Source: DAOVXM01 sp963746255 (GTDB taxonomy: Bacteria > Chloroflexota > Anaerolineae > Anaerolineales > UBA4823). Taken from it: a DNA stretch of 64,000 nt. Under the pieces are notes generated by a model. It saw only the letters and a program-made list of their open reading frames with translations. It was not told the DNA's origin and did not search any database. How positions within the stretch are numbered: position 1 is the stretch's first letter; every line of letters begins with the position of its first letter. The position numbers were made by a program, and so were the translations under genes. Below, one piece after another: positions 25,924-35,295 of this stretch. The stretch covers positions 620,001-684,000 of the forward strand of contig CAVVAJ010000009.1 of the NCBI GenBank assembly GCA_963746255.1, given 5' to 3'.

Positions 25924-27231
25924 ATGCCAGATATCTCCACAATAATCTTAGCTCGCCAGAAGCAAAGAGATGCGGACCGGAGGAGGCCGTTGCAATGGCT
26001 CGGGTTCGGGTGCGCGTTAGTTTTTAGTATAGGTTTGTTGATCGGAGGCCTCTCACTCAGCGGAATTTATCTGCTCCTGTCACAGGAAATCCCCCCTACA
26101 GCGATCCTCCCAGATCTGCTGTCACCACCTGCAGGTATTCTGCTTGAGCCAACCAGGATATACGACCGCTCTGGAAAGCATATCATCTTGACAATTTCGA
26201 ATCCAGGAATAGACCACAGAGAATATCTCTCATTAGATTCTATGGAGGGAAACTATATTCCTTCCAACCTAATTACAGCGACCATCACTGTTTCTGACCC
26301 AAATTTCTGGAACCATCCTGGATTTAACTTGGGTATTTTCGGCAATAGGAGTAACCGTACACTAGCTCAAACATTGGTATCAGAAAACCTATTGTGGGAT
26401 ATGCCAAACGGATTAAAGCGCGATTTTCTTGAGCGCTTATTGGCAGCTCAAATCACTGCCCAGTTCGGTCGGGAAATAATATTAACCTGGTATTTAAACC
26501 ACGCCAATTACGGTCGACTTATTTTTGGTGCTGAAGCTGCCTCACGGGTTTACTTTGGGAAACCCGCCGCGGAACTGAGCCTGGCAGAAGCAGCTCTCTT
26601 GGCTGCGATATCGGAATCACCGGCCTACAATCCACATGACAGTTATGCGGTAGCTCTTGATCGTCAGCAGGCTGTCATCCAAGCCATGTTGGGACAGGGA
26701 CGTATCACGAGAGAACAAGCTCAAGTGGCGTTGAATGAGGTTGTAGAAGTCCGCCCCCCACAAAAGCCACCCCAGAATATCGCTCCCGCATTTACAAACT
26801 ATGTTCTAAAGCGTGTGTCTGAGGCTTCACCCATTGCTCGATTGGAACGCGGCGGGATCGATATCATCACATCTCTTGACTACGAACTGCAGGGGGAAGC
26901 TTTCTGCGCAACCGAAACTCAAATCGCTAAGCTTTCAGGTAACGATACATACTCATTAGAGGACTGTGAAACCGCTCTGTTACTGCCGACCATTGCACAT
27001 TCATCAGGACAGGCAGCAGACGATATTAGCGGGAATGTTATCATCTATGATCCAAAAAGTGGTGAAATCCTTGCCATGGTTGGCGAAGCCCAACCAGGTA
27101 TCGATCCTACAGAAACAACCAATCAACCTGCAGGTACGATCTTGACACCTTTTTTGTACTTGACCGCTCTGACACGCGGCTCGAGTTCCGGCAACTCTGT
27201 TATGGGATATACCTGTCGAGGGATTTGCTGA
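25924..27231 (+). CDS. class A penicillin-binding protein-like, N-terminal part, frameshifted
   Basis: Frame of 435 aa. A cytoplasmic basic stretch and membrane helix (residues about 25-55) are followed by a glycosyltransferase-51-like domain (SDPNFWNHPGFN, RTLAQTLVSENLL, ILTWYLNHANYGRLIFGAEA, LAEAALLAAI). The catalytic Glu of the usual EDxxFxxH motif is Ser here (VSDPNFW). The start of a transpeptidase domain follows, but the SxxK box reads TILT (QPAGTILTPFLYL). At about 27200 the frame breaks. Both catalytic centres appear lost independently of the frameshift. Confidence 0.7.
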   Translation: MPDISTIILARQKQRDADRRRPLQWLGFGCALVFSIGLLIGGLSLSGIYLLLSQEIPPTAILPDLLSPPAGILLEPTRIYDRSGKHIILTISNPGIDHREYLSLDSMEGNYIPSNLITATITVSDPNFWNHPGFNLGIFGNRSNRTLAQTLVSENLLWDMPNGLKRDFLERLLAAQITAQFGREIILTWYLNHANYGRLIFGAEAASRVYFGKPAAELSLAEAALLAAISESPAYNPHDSYAVALDRQQAVIQAMLGQGRITREQAQVALNEVVEVRPPQKPPQNIAPAFTNYVLKRVSEASPIARLERGGIDIITSLDYELQGEAFCATETQIAKLSGNDTYSLEDCETALLLPTIAHSSGQAADDISGNVIIYDPKSGEILAMVGEAQPGIDPTETTNQPAGTILTPFLYLTALTRGSSSGNSVMGYTCRGIC

Positions 27232-27262
27232 CCCGAACACAAATCATGATTACGTTGGTCCA

Positions 27263-28822
27263 GTGCGGCTGCGGACCGCATTGGCTAATGATTATCTATC
27301 CCCCGCTTTTCAACTTTTACAGCAGGTCGGTGAGAATAATGTCCTACAAACTTTGAATCAGTTGGGACTGGAATACGGTATCGAGTCCGGTGAACATAGC
27401 AACCAAACACTTTGGGATCGTCATGTTTCCCTGCTCCAAACTGCACAAGCGTATGGTGTACTCGCAAATAACGGGGTAGGAGTTGGGGAAACTGCACGGT
27501 CTACAGCTGAAAACGGGACCTATCAATATGATCCAGTCGCCGTACTCTCCATCGAGGACAGGCCAGCCGATCTACTCGATCCCACTGCAGGAAAACACGA
27601 TGAGAATCGCTATGATAGTCGAACAATCATTAACCCTCAGCTTGCTTATCTGATTACCCATATCTTGAGCGACGAATCCGTTCGCTGGCCAAGTCTCGGA
27701 CATCCTAACCCGTACGAAATCGGGCGTCCGGTGGCTGTCAAGGATGGGCGCACACCGAATGGCAACGCATACTGGTCAATTGGCTACACCCCTCAAAGAG
27801 TAATCGGCACCTGGATCGGGCTGAGAGATCCAACAGCCTCGGATCAAGACCTTCTACTGCCCGAGCAGGCAAGTGCCGGACTCTGGCATGCGGTCAGCAA
27901 ATATGTGTTGCGAGATCTACCGGCCAACGGCCTGGAACAACCGATCGACATTACTCAAACCGATGTGTGCATCCCTTCAGGCATGCTCCCGTCTGCTGAC
28001 TGCCCAAATATTGTGCGGGAAGTCTTTCTGGCAGGCAGCGAGCCAACACAAATCGATACGCTATATAAACGCTTTGAGATCAATCGCGAAACCGGTCAGC
28101 TGGCAACCGCTCTAACTCCACCAGAATTAATCGATTCACAGGTATACTTGGTTGTTCCACCCTCCGCGGCTCAGTGGGCAGAAGCCTCCGGGCTGACCAC
28201 TCCACCGGAAACGTACGACGTTATCAGCGTACCCGTAACAAAATCCCCGGATGTCCAGATCGCTTCCCCTGAGATGTTGTCCCAAATCGCTGGTAGGATT
28301 CTCATAAGCGGAACCGCAACTGGTAATTCTTTCGAGTATTACCGTTTGCAAGTCGGGCAGGGACTTAATCCCACAAGTTGGTTACAAATCGGTGATAACC
28401 ACTCCAAACCCGTGAAAAAAGGTGTGCTAGGCGAGTGGGATACCAGCGATTTAAACGGTTTATACACGATGCAGTTGATGGTTGTTGATGTACAGCAGTT
28501 GGTAGAAACGGATTTTATTCAAGTCACTGTCGATAACCAGGCGCCTCAAGTAACAATCCATCACCCTGGTCAAAACCAAGAACTGACTCTAAGCAACCTC
28601 TACATCATCTTCCAAACCACTATCATAGACAATTTAATCGAGCGAGTTGATTTTTATCTCGATGATGAGTTAATTGGCAGTCTGCGAAACGAACCTTTCA
28701 GTTTTCCCTGGATCCCCAAACTTGGTAATCATACATTGGAGGTAGTTGCACACGATCGCGCCGGCAATATTGGAAAAGCTGCGGTTGATTTCTCAGTAAT
28801 CCCAGGAGGTAATTCGCCCTAA
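27263..28822 (+). CDS. class A penicillin-binding protein-like, C-terminal part
   Basis: Continues the PBP-like protein in the next frame; the frame is open from about 27200, reading LWDIPVEGFADPNTNHDYVG and then VRLRTALANDY, the expected junction. The transpeptidase remainder has KDGR where KTG is expected (VAVKDGRTPNGNAYWSIGYT). The last about 200 residues form one or two Ig-like/fibronectin-type beta domains. The two frames together make one envelope protein of about 960 residues; peptidoglycan synthesis activity is doubtful. Confidence 0.7.
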   Translation: MRLRTALANDYLSPAFQLLQQVGENNVLQTLNQLGLEYGIESGEHSNQTLWDRHVSLLQTAQAYGVLANNGVGVGETARSTAENGTYQYDPVAVLSIEDRPADLLDPTAGKHDENRYDSRTIINPQLAYLITHILSDESVRWPSLGHPNPYEIGRPVAVKDGRTPNGNAYWSIGYTPQRVIGTWIGLRDPTASDQDLLLPEQASAGLWHAVSKYVLRDLPANGLEQPIDITQTDVCIPSGMLPSADCPNIVREVFLAGSEPTQIDTLYKRFEINRETGQLATALTPPELIDSQVYLVVPPSAAQWAEASGLTTPPETYDVISVPVTKSPDVQIASPEMLSQIAGRILISGTATGNSFEYYRLQVGQGLNPTSWLQIGDNHSKPVKKGVLGEWDTSDLNGLYTMQLMVVDVQQLVETDFIQVTVDNQAPQVTIHHPGQNQELTLSNLYIIFQTTIIDNLIERVDFYLDDELIGSLRNEPFSFPWIPKLGNHTLEVVAHDRAGNIGKAAVDFSVIPGGNSP

Positions 28823-29115
28823 GTATCGTCGATTCTAAACCTGCGTATGCGGTATATAGATTTTCGTTTCCATTTCCCATTGGACATTTATAAATACCCT
28901 AATCTATACTTTTAATGAACACCGGCCGCATCTTGGAAAATATATGTTTTATATCGCACATGTTAATATTTCCAAGTGGCCTTGCGCAAATGATTTCGCG
29001 ATTTGTCCGATAATAATTTATGTACTTTGCTGACCGTGTGCTGTGCTTTGAACTAGTAGGGACATGACCGATGTATTTTAAGTTGAGACATAACACTGTT
29101 TAGGAGTTACCTATC
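28823..29115. other. AT-rich intergenic region
   Basis: A stretch of 293 bp without a recognisable gene. TAGGAG (from 29101) is the ribosome site of the following lipoprotein gene. No clear terminator or promoter was identified. Confidence 0.4.
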
Positions 29116-30228
29116 ATGAAGATCAACACTGCTCTTTCCCATACCAAAGTCAATTTCAAAAGAAAATCAAAGGCACTACCAATAATCCTGCTGATCATTC
29201 TCTTGATCCTGCTAAGTGCAGGGTGTAATTTGCCCGCTGGTTCCAACCAACCATTCGACGCAACCAAAGCTGCATTAGATGTACAAGCGACCATCCAAGC
29301 GCAGCAAGCCCAAAAAGACACGCTTGCCACATCCGAGTCAAGCGCTGCAACACAGATTGCGCAGGAAGTTCAAGCCACTTTATTGAGTCAGCAAAGCACA
29401 CAATTAGCAGAGCGAGCAGAGCAGCAAGCTGAAGATAACCCCCCTCCAACCGATATCCCGCCAACACCAACATTCACACCGACGCCAGATCCAACCCAAC
29501 CTGAAGCCCCGACCGATATCCCGCCTACACCGACACCCGACATCGAGGCGATGGTTAAATCAGCCAAGATACTGTTGTTCGAGGATATGGCGGGTGAATA
29601 TGAAGTGCGCTACGTGAAGAATGCCTTAGATATTATGGGGTTGTCATACACAGATGTCGGCGACGCCTCAGGTAATTTTAAAACCCAGCTCCTATCTGGT
29701 ACGGATTGGGATCTAATCATTGTTAGCAACGAGGCGAGGAAAAATATCCAGGGTGAGTTTTTTGTATATCTAAATGACCACCTCAGCAATGGTACCGCAG
29801 AGATCATTGAGGTTTGGGCTTTGGATGATATCGCATCCGGTAAGATCAGCAATATCCTCACCCGCTGCGGAATAAAATTTCAGAAGGATTGGATAGAACC
29901 TGAAAGTCCATCCTTATGGTACTTGGTACCCGAACACCCCGTATTTCACGAACTAAATGAGGGTATGTCCTTGACGAGATACGTTGATTTTTGGCATGGG
30001 GATGTTGGTGATCTCATCGAATTAACACCCGGGAGCGAGGCAACCTTACTTGTCGGTAATATTGCGACGGAAAAAACTCGTTACGGGACAGTAGCTACCT
30101 GTCTCGATGGGCGATTAATCTTCCAAACCCACAGCACGCATAATTACCGCCAGGATGACATGGTCCGACTTTGGCAGAACTACATTTACAATACGCTGAA
30201 AAACCATTTTCTGACAACGGGAGGCTGA
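29116..30228 (+). CDS. lipoprotein with Thr-Pro linker, unknown function
   Basis: Protein of 370 aa. A signal peptide with lipobox LSAGC (Cys near 37) is followed by an Ala/Gln-rich helical stretch (about 50-110), a TPT/DIPPTPTP linker (about 115-145) and a globular domain of about 220 residues (from KSAKILLFEDMAGEYEVRYV) that looks alpha/beta, resembling glutamine-amidotransferase-like or DUF4350-type folds without recognisable catalytic residues. Anchored outside the membrane. Ends at a strong bidirectional terminator. Confidence 0.65.
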   Translation: MKINTALSHTKVNFKRKSKALPIILLIILLILLSAGCNLPAGSNQPFDATKAALDVQATIQAQQAQKDTLATSESSAATQIAQEVQATLLSQQSTQLAERAEQQAEDNPPPTDIPPTPTFTPTPDPTQPEAPTDIPPTPTPDIEAMVKSAKILLFEDMAGEYEVRYVKNALDIMGLSYTDVGDASGNFKTQLLSGTDWDLIIVSNEARKNIQGEFFVYLNDHLSNGTAEIIEVWALDDIASGKISNILTRCGIKFQKDWIEPESPSLWYLVPEHPVFHELNEGMSLTRYVDFWHGDVGDLIELTPGSEATLLVGNIATEKTRYGTVATCLDGRLIFQTHSTHNYRQDDMVRLWQNYIYNTLKNHFLTTGG

Positions 30229-30274
30229 TGACTGTAATCTTTCCTGGATACAACTATCATTTAGAGATACCAGA

Positions 30275-30306
30275 AAAAACTCCGGCAAAAAATCACCGGA
30301 GTTTTT
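30275..30306. terminator. bidirectional intrinsic terminator
   Basis: AAAAACTCCGG (30275-30285) pairs with CCGGAGTTTTT (30296-30306) around a 10-nt loop. A-tract and T-tract flank the stem, so it works on both strands, serving the convergent lipoprotein and protease genes. Confidence 0.85.
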
Positions 30307-30343
30307 ATTACATGGAATTTGGTATCCGTTTGTCTGAGAACTG

Positions 30344-32065
30344 CTACGGTACGCTCGCCACGAACCAATCGAACTCGACCCCCGCCCCAGGGATATCAAA
30401 GGTACTTACAGATACACCAACTTGTCCACCGCCCTTAAAACGATTGTCAAACACTTTCCCCATTTCTGTCGAGTTTACATAGAACGCCAGTTCCTTCCCG
30501 ATACATGTGGCGGTCAATTCGTTGTTTTCTTTCTGCAAATTTATCGCATACGAAGCGCCTCGCGATAGTTCTGTATATTGCCCATCGTCATATTTCCAGA
30601 TATACCAGTAGCCACCGCTGTTCATCGAGAATTCATACCAACCATCGGCAGTAGCCCGGCAAACGAGGCTGATATTATTACGATTAGGACCTGCAACAGT
30701 TTCTACCGCCGCATCTATCTGCACATCAACGGGTAGATCAAGGTCATACACCATATAAACCGTCGAGTTTGTATCATCCACTTGGACGTACACCAAACCG
30801 GCATCATCTTCAGCAGTGTAACTAGTATTATCGGGTACGGTGAATGTGTACCAACCCTCAGTGTCATCGAAATCAGTAACTAAATAAGGATCTCCGGGCT
30901 CACTAGCATTAAGATCCACAACTATTGATCCCGTCCCGGTGTCAACGGTCTCTGTCGTATCACTCCCATCTGTATAGACCACTTCAAGGTCACGACCGTT
31001 TATCTGCCCTTCAAGGACTTCACCTGTACTCCACCGCAGCACCTGCAGCGAGAGAGTCTCTTCGGGTGTATGGCTGCGCAAGACATCACAGTACTGAGAC
31101 ATTGACCCGTCAGTGGCCAAAACTAGGTTCTCCATCATTGTGAGGATATCACCCGGTCGTACCCCGGCTTGATCCGCAGGTGAACCAGACTCGACCGACG
31201 CCACCCAGATTCCGGTGATCGAGCCATCTTCTGATCCGACAGCTTGTCCATTAATCCCAATTGAGTTTAAGTTCTCACCGTTTTCAAGAACTTGGATAAC
31301 ATTGCGGGCTACATCGCGCGAGATGCCAAAAGCTTGGCGTACGCTGGCATTCCCGGCATAGTGGACTGCAACCACCCGCCCGTCAGGTGTGACAATTGGT
31401 CCGCCCGAGTTGCCAGGATTACTGGTGGCATCATACTCAATCACCGAATCAACCGATGACCATGAGGTCTCACCACCCGCTTGGGATTTAGAAACGATGC
31501 CCTTATTAAGCGTGAATTCTGGATCGCCGAGCGGAAAACCAGCTACATAGATATCCATACCAACATCAATCGGTCCAGAATGCCATTCCAGGTAGTCGAA
31601 ATCATCGCCGTCGATCTTGATAACCGCCAGGTCAGAACATTCCGAAACAGCAACAACTCTTGCATTACGAGGTTCCGTTTCACCACCTACCCAGACCTTG
31701 AGCAATGCGGCGCCGGTTACGACATGGTTATTTGTAACCGCCAGACCCGATGGGTCAATAATAAATCCGGATCCTGATCCAGCGCCATTTGCTACTAAAC
31801 CGATTTCCGGATCTATAAATGTGCCCTGAGCTTCGATTTGAACGACAGCATTTTTAACGTCTTGTAAATTATCTACTGCTCCGGCAGTTGGCTCAGGAAG
31901 CGCATCCTCAGTCTCAACAGGTTGTTCCGTTTCAACAATTTCTTCCGTAGCAGCGGGCACATCGGGGGCGTCAGTAGGTGTACTAGACATGAAATTACAC
32001 GCAAGGCTGACAACCAAGAAAAAAGCAATAAATAAAATTAAGGGACTGAACTTTTTAATATCCAT
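30344..32065 (-). CDS. HtrA/Deg-like trypsin-family protease, lipoprotein, with PDZ and C-terminal beta domain
   Basis: Protein of 573 aa. Signal peptide with lipobox SLAC (Cys23), acidic Thr/Pro-rich linker, then a chymotrypsin-fold protease with His114 (NNHVV), Asp145 (SDLAVI) and Ser220 (NPGNSGGPI). A PDZ domain follows (about 265-345, SPADQAGVRPGDIL). The C-terminal about 190 residues form a jelly-roll-like domain similar to that of the lipoprotein at 8413-9228. Likely an extracellular membrane-anchored quality-control or processing protease. GGAG precedes the ATG. Confidence 0.88.
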   Translation of the reverse strand: MDIKKFSPLILFIAFFLVVSLACNFMSSTPTDAPDVPAATEEIVETEQPVETEDALPEPTAGAVDNLQDVKNAVVQIEAQGTFIDPEIGLVANGAGSGSGFIIDPSGLAVTNNHVVTGAALLKVWVGGETEPRNARVVAVSECSDLAVIKIDGDDFDYLEWHSGPIDVGMDIYVAGFPLGDPEFTLNKGIVSKSQAGGETSWSSVDSVIEYDATSNPGNSGGPIVTPDGRVVAVHYAGNASVRQAFGISRDVARNVIQVLENGENLNSIGINGQAVGSEDGSITGIWVASVESGSPADQAGVRPGDILTMMENLVLATDGSMSQYCDVLRSHTPEETLSLQVLRWSTGEVLEGQINGRDLEVVYTDGSDTTETVDTGTGSIVVDLNASEPGDPYLVTDFDDTEGWYTFTVPDNTSYTAEDDAGLVYVQVDDTNSTVYMVYDLDLPVDVQIDAAVETVAGPNRNNISLVCRATADGWYEFSMNSGGYWYIWKYDDGQYTELSRGASYAINLQKENNELTATCIGKELAFYVNSTEMGKVFDNRFKGGGQVGVSVSTFDIPGAGVEFDWFVASVP

Positions 32066-32269
32066 GATGACACTCCTGGGGCGTAGCCATTCAATTATGG
32101 TTAAGGGTGATCTGAGAATCCAGATAAGCTAAATTAAGTTTACCACGTGCATGCCAAAACCGGTGGTTACACTGATTTTCAAGAGCTTACAGAGTTGTTG
32201 GCTATTCGAATGTATGGTTATGCAAAATTTCTTAAGTCGTCTTAAATGCCGGCGGTGGAATATCAGATC

Positions 32270-32690
32270 TATCGAAAAAAAGAAACTTGATCGACATCAT
32301 CAGCGGGGGCTAACTTGCCGGCGATGATCTCAGCACGATAAAATAATATTAATGTTATGCGCACCGAACGGGTGTTCTTGACCTGAGAGCACATCGATCA
32401 ACCCGGTTGTTTTGATGGTTAATCCAGTCTCTTCCATACACTCGCGTTCAATAGCTGCGATCGGGTCTTCCCCTGCATCCACGAAACCGTCTGGAAGCGT
32501 CCAAAAGCCGCGTTGGATTATTTCCCCACCTGACGAGCAAGACCTGTGATCTTTTCGTGATCAGGCAGCAACTTAACTTTTGGATCCGGGAAATAGATCC
32601 AATCGCAGTCTGAACATACCTTTCTTTGTCGACCATTACGGTGAGCTGTTTCTAATGAACTCCCGCAGAGAGGGCAAGAATTTACAACTT
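32270..32690 (-). pseudogene. Nudix hydrolase with zinc ribbon, decayed
   Basis: Three reading frames must be joined. The first gives a zinc ribbon (CPLCGSSLETAHRNG, then VCSDCDWIYFPDPKV). The next gives LITKRSQVLLVRWGNNPTR. The third holds a perfect Nudix box (GFVDAGEDPIAAIERECMEE, then TGL) and HPFGAHNINI. A last shift restores AEIIAGKLAPADDVDQVSFF. The order is that of an intact ADP-ribose/NADH-pyrophosphatase-like protein, so about three frameshifts have accumulated, and no clear start codon remains. It begins about 7 bp after the restored end of the anti-sigma gene. Confidence 0.7.
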
Positions 32691-32793
32691 AAGCTATCAT
32701 GGGTTTGCCACTCGACGCAGATAAACTGCAAATAGACCACTGACCAGTGCAAGGAGGACCAAAAATATTTCGGTTACACGCCACCAAAACTTG

Positions 32794-33570
32794 TCAACCA
32801 AAACAATAGAACTCCCTTGAGGATTGCTCTTCTGTTGCAGCGGACTCTAGGTACGGGAGCAGTACAACAGCTTCTGTCGGGAATGCTTCTGTAGATTGGG
32901 TCAGTCCAAGCTCAGGTTCGGCTTGAACTTGAGGTGTTAAACCATCTGGGGCACGGGCAACCTCCGATTCCATTTCTTCTCCTGCTGGGGCGGCCAGAAT
33001 TGGGCTGGCAGGAGAAGTTTTTTCAGCTAGTTGTGCTTGACCCAGCGCAGATTCGCCTTCCAGTATATCGGCAGGACCCGGTGTCCCTGATATGTTTTTC
33101 TCCATCATCGCTGGCGGTGGTTCCAACGCTTCCTCTATCGCCAGCCCCTCAGTGTCCATTTCAACTAATGGTTCTACCATTTCCATGGCCCGTGGTGCAT
33201 TATCAAGAGCGATCGTCCTCTCCAGGTTAGCTGGACGCAGCGCAAGCAAATCTCCCATAAACACGAGTACTAACAGTATGCTGGCAATTACCGAAGTGAA
33301 CTGCAACGCGGGAGTTATTCGGAACCATCCCGGTAATAACTCCGGGCGTGAACCAACCATATCTCGCGAGAGCATAAAGTTGCGGGGAGGCTTGATACGC
33401 GGTTGGCTACGCAGCAGCTGCCGGGTTTTGCGCAGCTCTGACAGAGTTTCCCGGAGCTCAGTACTTTCGGATAACTTCTCTTGCAGCCTGGTTAGTTCTT
33501 TCGCCGATAACTGCCCATCCAGGTACGCTGATAAAGCATCCCAATCGTGTCTCGATATCTTTTGACTCAT
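32794..33570 (-). CDS. anti-sigma factor, probably frameshifted near its C-terminus
   Basis: Open frame of 258 aa. The N-terminal region (HDWDALSAYLDGQLSAKELT) is typical of cytoplasmic anti-sigma domains, without the Cys pair. A membrane helix follows (about 90-112), then an acidic Pro/Ala-rich extracellular part. The frame stops at 32794, but the adjacent frame continues with IVLVDKFWWRVTEIF and LVLLALVSGLFAVYLRR, a membrane segment, to a TGA at 32697. The intact protein was therefore probably about 290 aa. ATGA overlap with the sigma gene. Confidence 0.7.
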   Translation of the reverse strand: MSQKISRHDWDALSAYLDGQLSAKELTRLQEKLSESTELRETLSELRKTRQLLRSQPRIKPPRNFMLSRDMVGSRPELLPGWFRITPALQFTSVIASILLVLVFMGDLLALRPANLERTIALDNAPRAMEMVEPLVEMDTEGLAIEEALEPPPAMMEKNISGTPGPADILEGESALGQAQLAEKTSPASPILAAPAGEEMESEVARAPDGLTPQVQAEPELGLTQSTEAFPTEAVVLLPYLESAATEEQSSREFYCFG

Positions 33571-34175
33571 GGTGAACCCTCATTCACCAGACGGAATGCA
33601 GATGGTAAAAGTTCCCAAAACGATTGCAGGCAATTCCTAAGCTGCAAGCGAGCTCTTGAAAGTCTGCTTTTGACAGTACCAATTGGCTTTCCGATTACAT
33701 TGGCTGCTTCCGAATAATTGAATCCCTGGATATCAACAAGAATCGCGATTGCTCGGAAATCATCTGGCAGTTCATCAAGACAGGCTTGAATTGCAGTAAA
33801 TAGCTCAATACGTTCAGCAGTCTGCTCAGGTGACTCACTTGGGTCGACCATCCAATGCGGTGACTCGATCTGCTCGTCGTCGTTGTCTAATGGTTCAAGC
33901 GGCGTGGTGGGTCGTCTCTGCCTGCGGCGCAGTTCGTCATAACATGCATTCGTTACAATACGCAGCAACCAAGCACGAAAGGACCCTCCACGGAAAGAAC
34001 GGATTTTACGATACGCCGAGATAAATGCTTCCTGGGTTGCATCCGCAGCTGCAGGTCCCTCCCCCATCATACGGTATGCCTGGTTATAAACAATCTCTTG
34101 ATACTCAAGCACAAGGCGATTAAATGAATCTAACTCTCCGCGTTTGGCATCACTAATCAGCGCTAGCTCATCCAT
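33567..34175 (-). CDS. RNA polymerase ECF sigma factor
   Basis: Protein of 202 aa from the ATG at 34175 (MDELALISDAKRGELDSFNR). Region 2 is seen as YQEIVYNQAYRMMGEGPAAA then DATQEAFISAY; region 4 as NYSEAANVIGKPIGTVKSRL. An upstream reading to 34373 lacks family similarity. It overlaps the DUF3054 gene end by 8 bp and is coupled to the anti-sigma gene by ATGA, so the three form one unit. Confidence 0.9.
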   Translation of the reverse strand: MDELALISDAKRGELDSFNRLVLEYQEIVYNQAYRMMGEGPAAADATQEAFISAYRKIRSFRGGSFRAWLLRIVTNACYDELRRRQRRPTTPLEPLDNDDEQIESPHWMVDPSESPEQTAERIELFTAIQACLDELPDDFRAIAILVDIQGFNYSEAANVIGKPIGTVKSRLSRARLQLRNCLQSFWELLPSAFRLVNEGSP

Positions 34176-34563
34176 TCTGAACCTTATATCTACACACAAC
34201 CCACCAAAATAGACCACGCCAAACGAGAATACCCGCTGCGCTGACAGCAGCCAAGACAAGGATAAAAAGCCACGATATTGCCGAATCCAGCAAGATAGCC
34301 CGTAGCCAGGCTGCAAACGGTGCGGCATATAACATGGCCAACGCAGGTCTCCAAAGTTTGCACCAATCAGCAATTATTTCATTCTGGTACACTCCTAGAA
34401 ATGGGCTGATTAAATACCACGCCACCAGCAAAGGGACAAATGTTGTGAACATATGTAAGCCAGCTGTATCCAGACTGCCATGGCTAGCAAACCCTATTAA
34501 CGTCACAAGCGCAATTGCACAGATATCACCCACAAGAAGCCAATAGTAGTTTTTCCGGCTCAT
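34168..34563 (-). CDS. DUF3054 membrane protein
   Basis: Protein of 131 aa with four hydrophobic helices. The family-typical start (LLVGDICAIALVTLIGFASH) and the central LVAWYLISPFLGVY are visible. GAGG lies upstream. Function unknown; overlaps the sigma factor gene. Confidence 0.75.
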   Translation of the reverse strand: MSRKNYYWLLVGDICAIALVTLIGFASHGSLDTAGLHMFTTFVPLLVAWYLISPFLGVYQNEIIADWCKLWRPALAMLYAAPFAAWLRAILLDSAISWLFILVLAAVSAAGILVWRGLFWWVVCRYKVQNG

Positions 34564-34621
34564 TATTTCTCAGCCTCGATCTAATAGAATTACTATGAGG
34601 ATAAAATCTCGATAAAAGATA

Positions 34622-34993
34622 TTATTCCCGTAGTTGTAGTTCTTGGTAGATGAACCAATTTCCTTTCCGTTTGTCTACACTTTTAGGCGACCGGTCATAG
34701 TAAATATCAAAGATTCGACCTTCGTCGGTATCGACCCGATAGAAATCTTGTCCTACTCCCCACGAACCACGTTCTGAGGCGGTGGCAGCGTGTGTTGGGC
34801 GCATATTTCGCGACATCCGCCCACGGCGCTGATAATCGTGCCATTCCTTGTGCAGCGTAATAATCCGAAATTCTTCTCCGCGCCAAGTAAATCCGTCTGG
34901 ACAGCCCGGTTTCTTCTCAAACAAGGGGGGGTTATCGAAAATGGGCTCTATCACCTCGTTATAAAATTGGATGGGAGAGGTTTTACTTTCCAT
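34622..34993 (-). CDS. DUF6504-like small protein
   Basis: Protein of 123 aa. The core FTWRGEEFRIITLHKEWHDY and VGQDFYRVDTDEGRIFDIYY resembles DUF6504, a small soluble beta-rich family of unknown function in Chloroflexota and Actinomycetota. Separated by 58 bp from DUF3054. Confidence 0.6.
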   Translation of the reverse strand: MESKTSPIQFYNEVIEPIFDNPPLFEKKPGCPDGFTWRGEEFRIITLHKEWHDYQRRGRMSRNMRPTHAATASERGSWGVGQDFYRVDTDEGRIFDIYYDRSPKSVDKRKGNWFIYQELQLRE

Positions 34994-35259
34994 AAGGTCG
35001 CGATAAAATATAAAAAGATAATACTTGAAGCAAGCTGTGAATGGTATCCTCCAAATTATACAAGAGATTATATCGGATCAAAACTGAAGCATTACAATTG
35101 TTTAAGCGCGATCCAAAGATATAATTAAACTAGATAAATGAGAGCTGGTTATTCCTAATAGGTGAGATCTGCCAAAACAGCTTTGGTATCCTTACGCAGC
35201 AACATATTAGAACTGGACAGAATTTATTAATAATTTCTTAATATGACCCAAAAGTCCTA

Positions 35260-35288
35260 TTGAAACACATTCTACAACTTCATATAAT
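35260..35288 (+). promoter_or_regulatory. strong sigma-A promoter, leaderless type
   Basis: TTGAAA (35260-35265), 17 bp, TATAAT (35283-35288). Only 7 nt separate the -10 box from the ATG at 35296, where the signal peptide begins. The rest of the upstream gap from 34994 is AT-rich, with no gene seen. Confidence 0.7.
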
Positions 35289-35295
35289 GTATACA

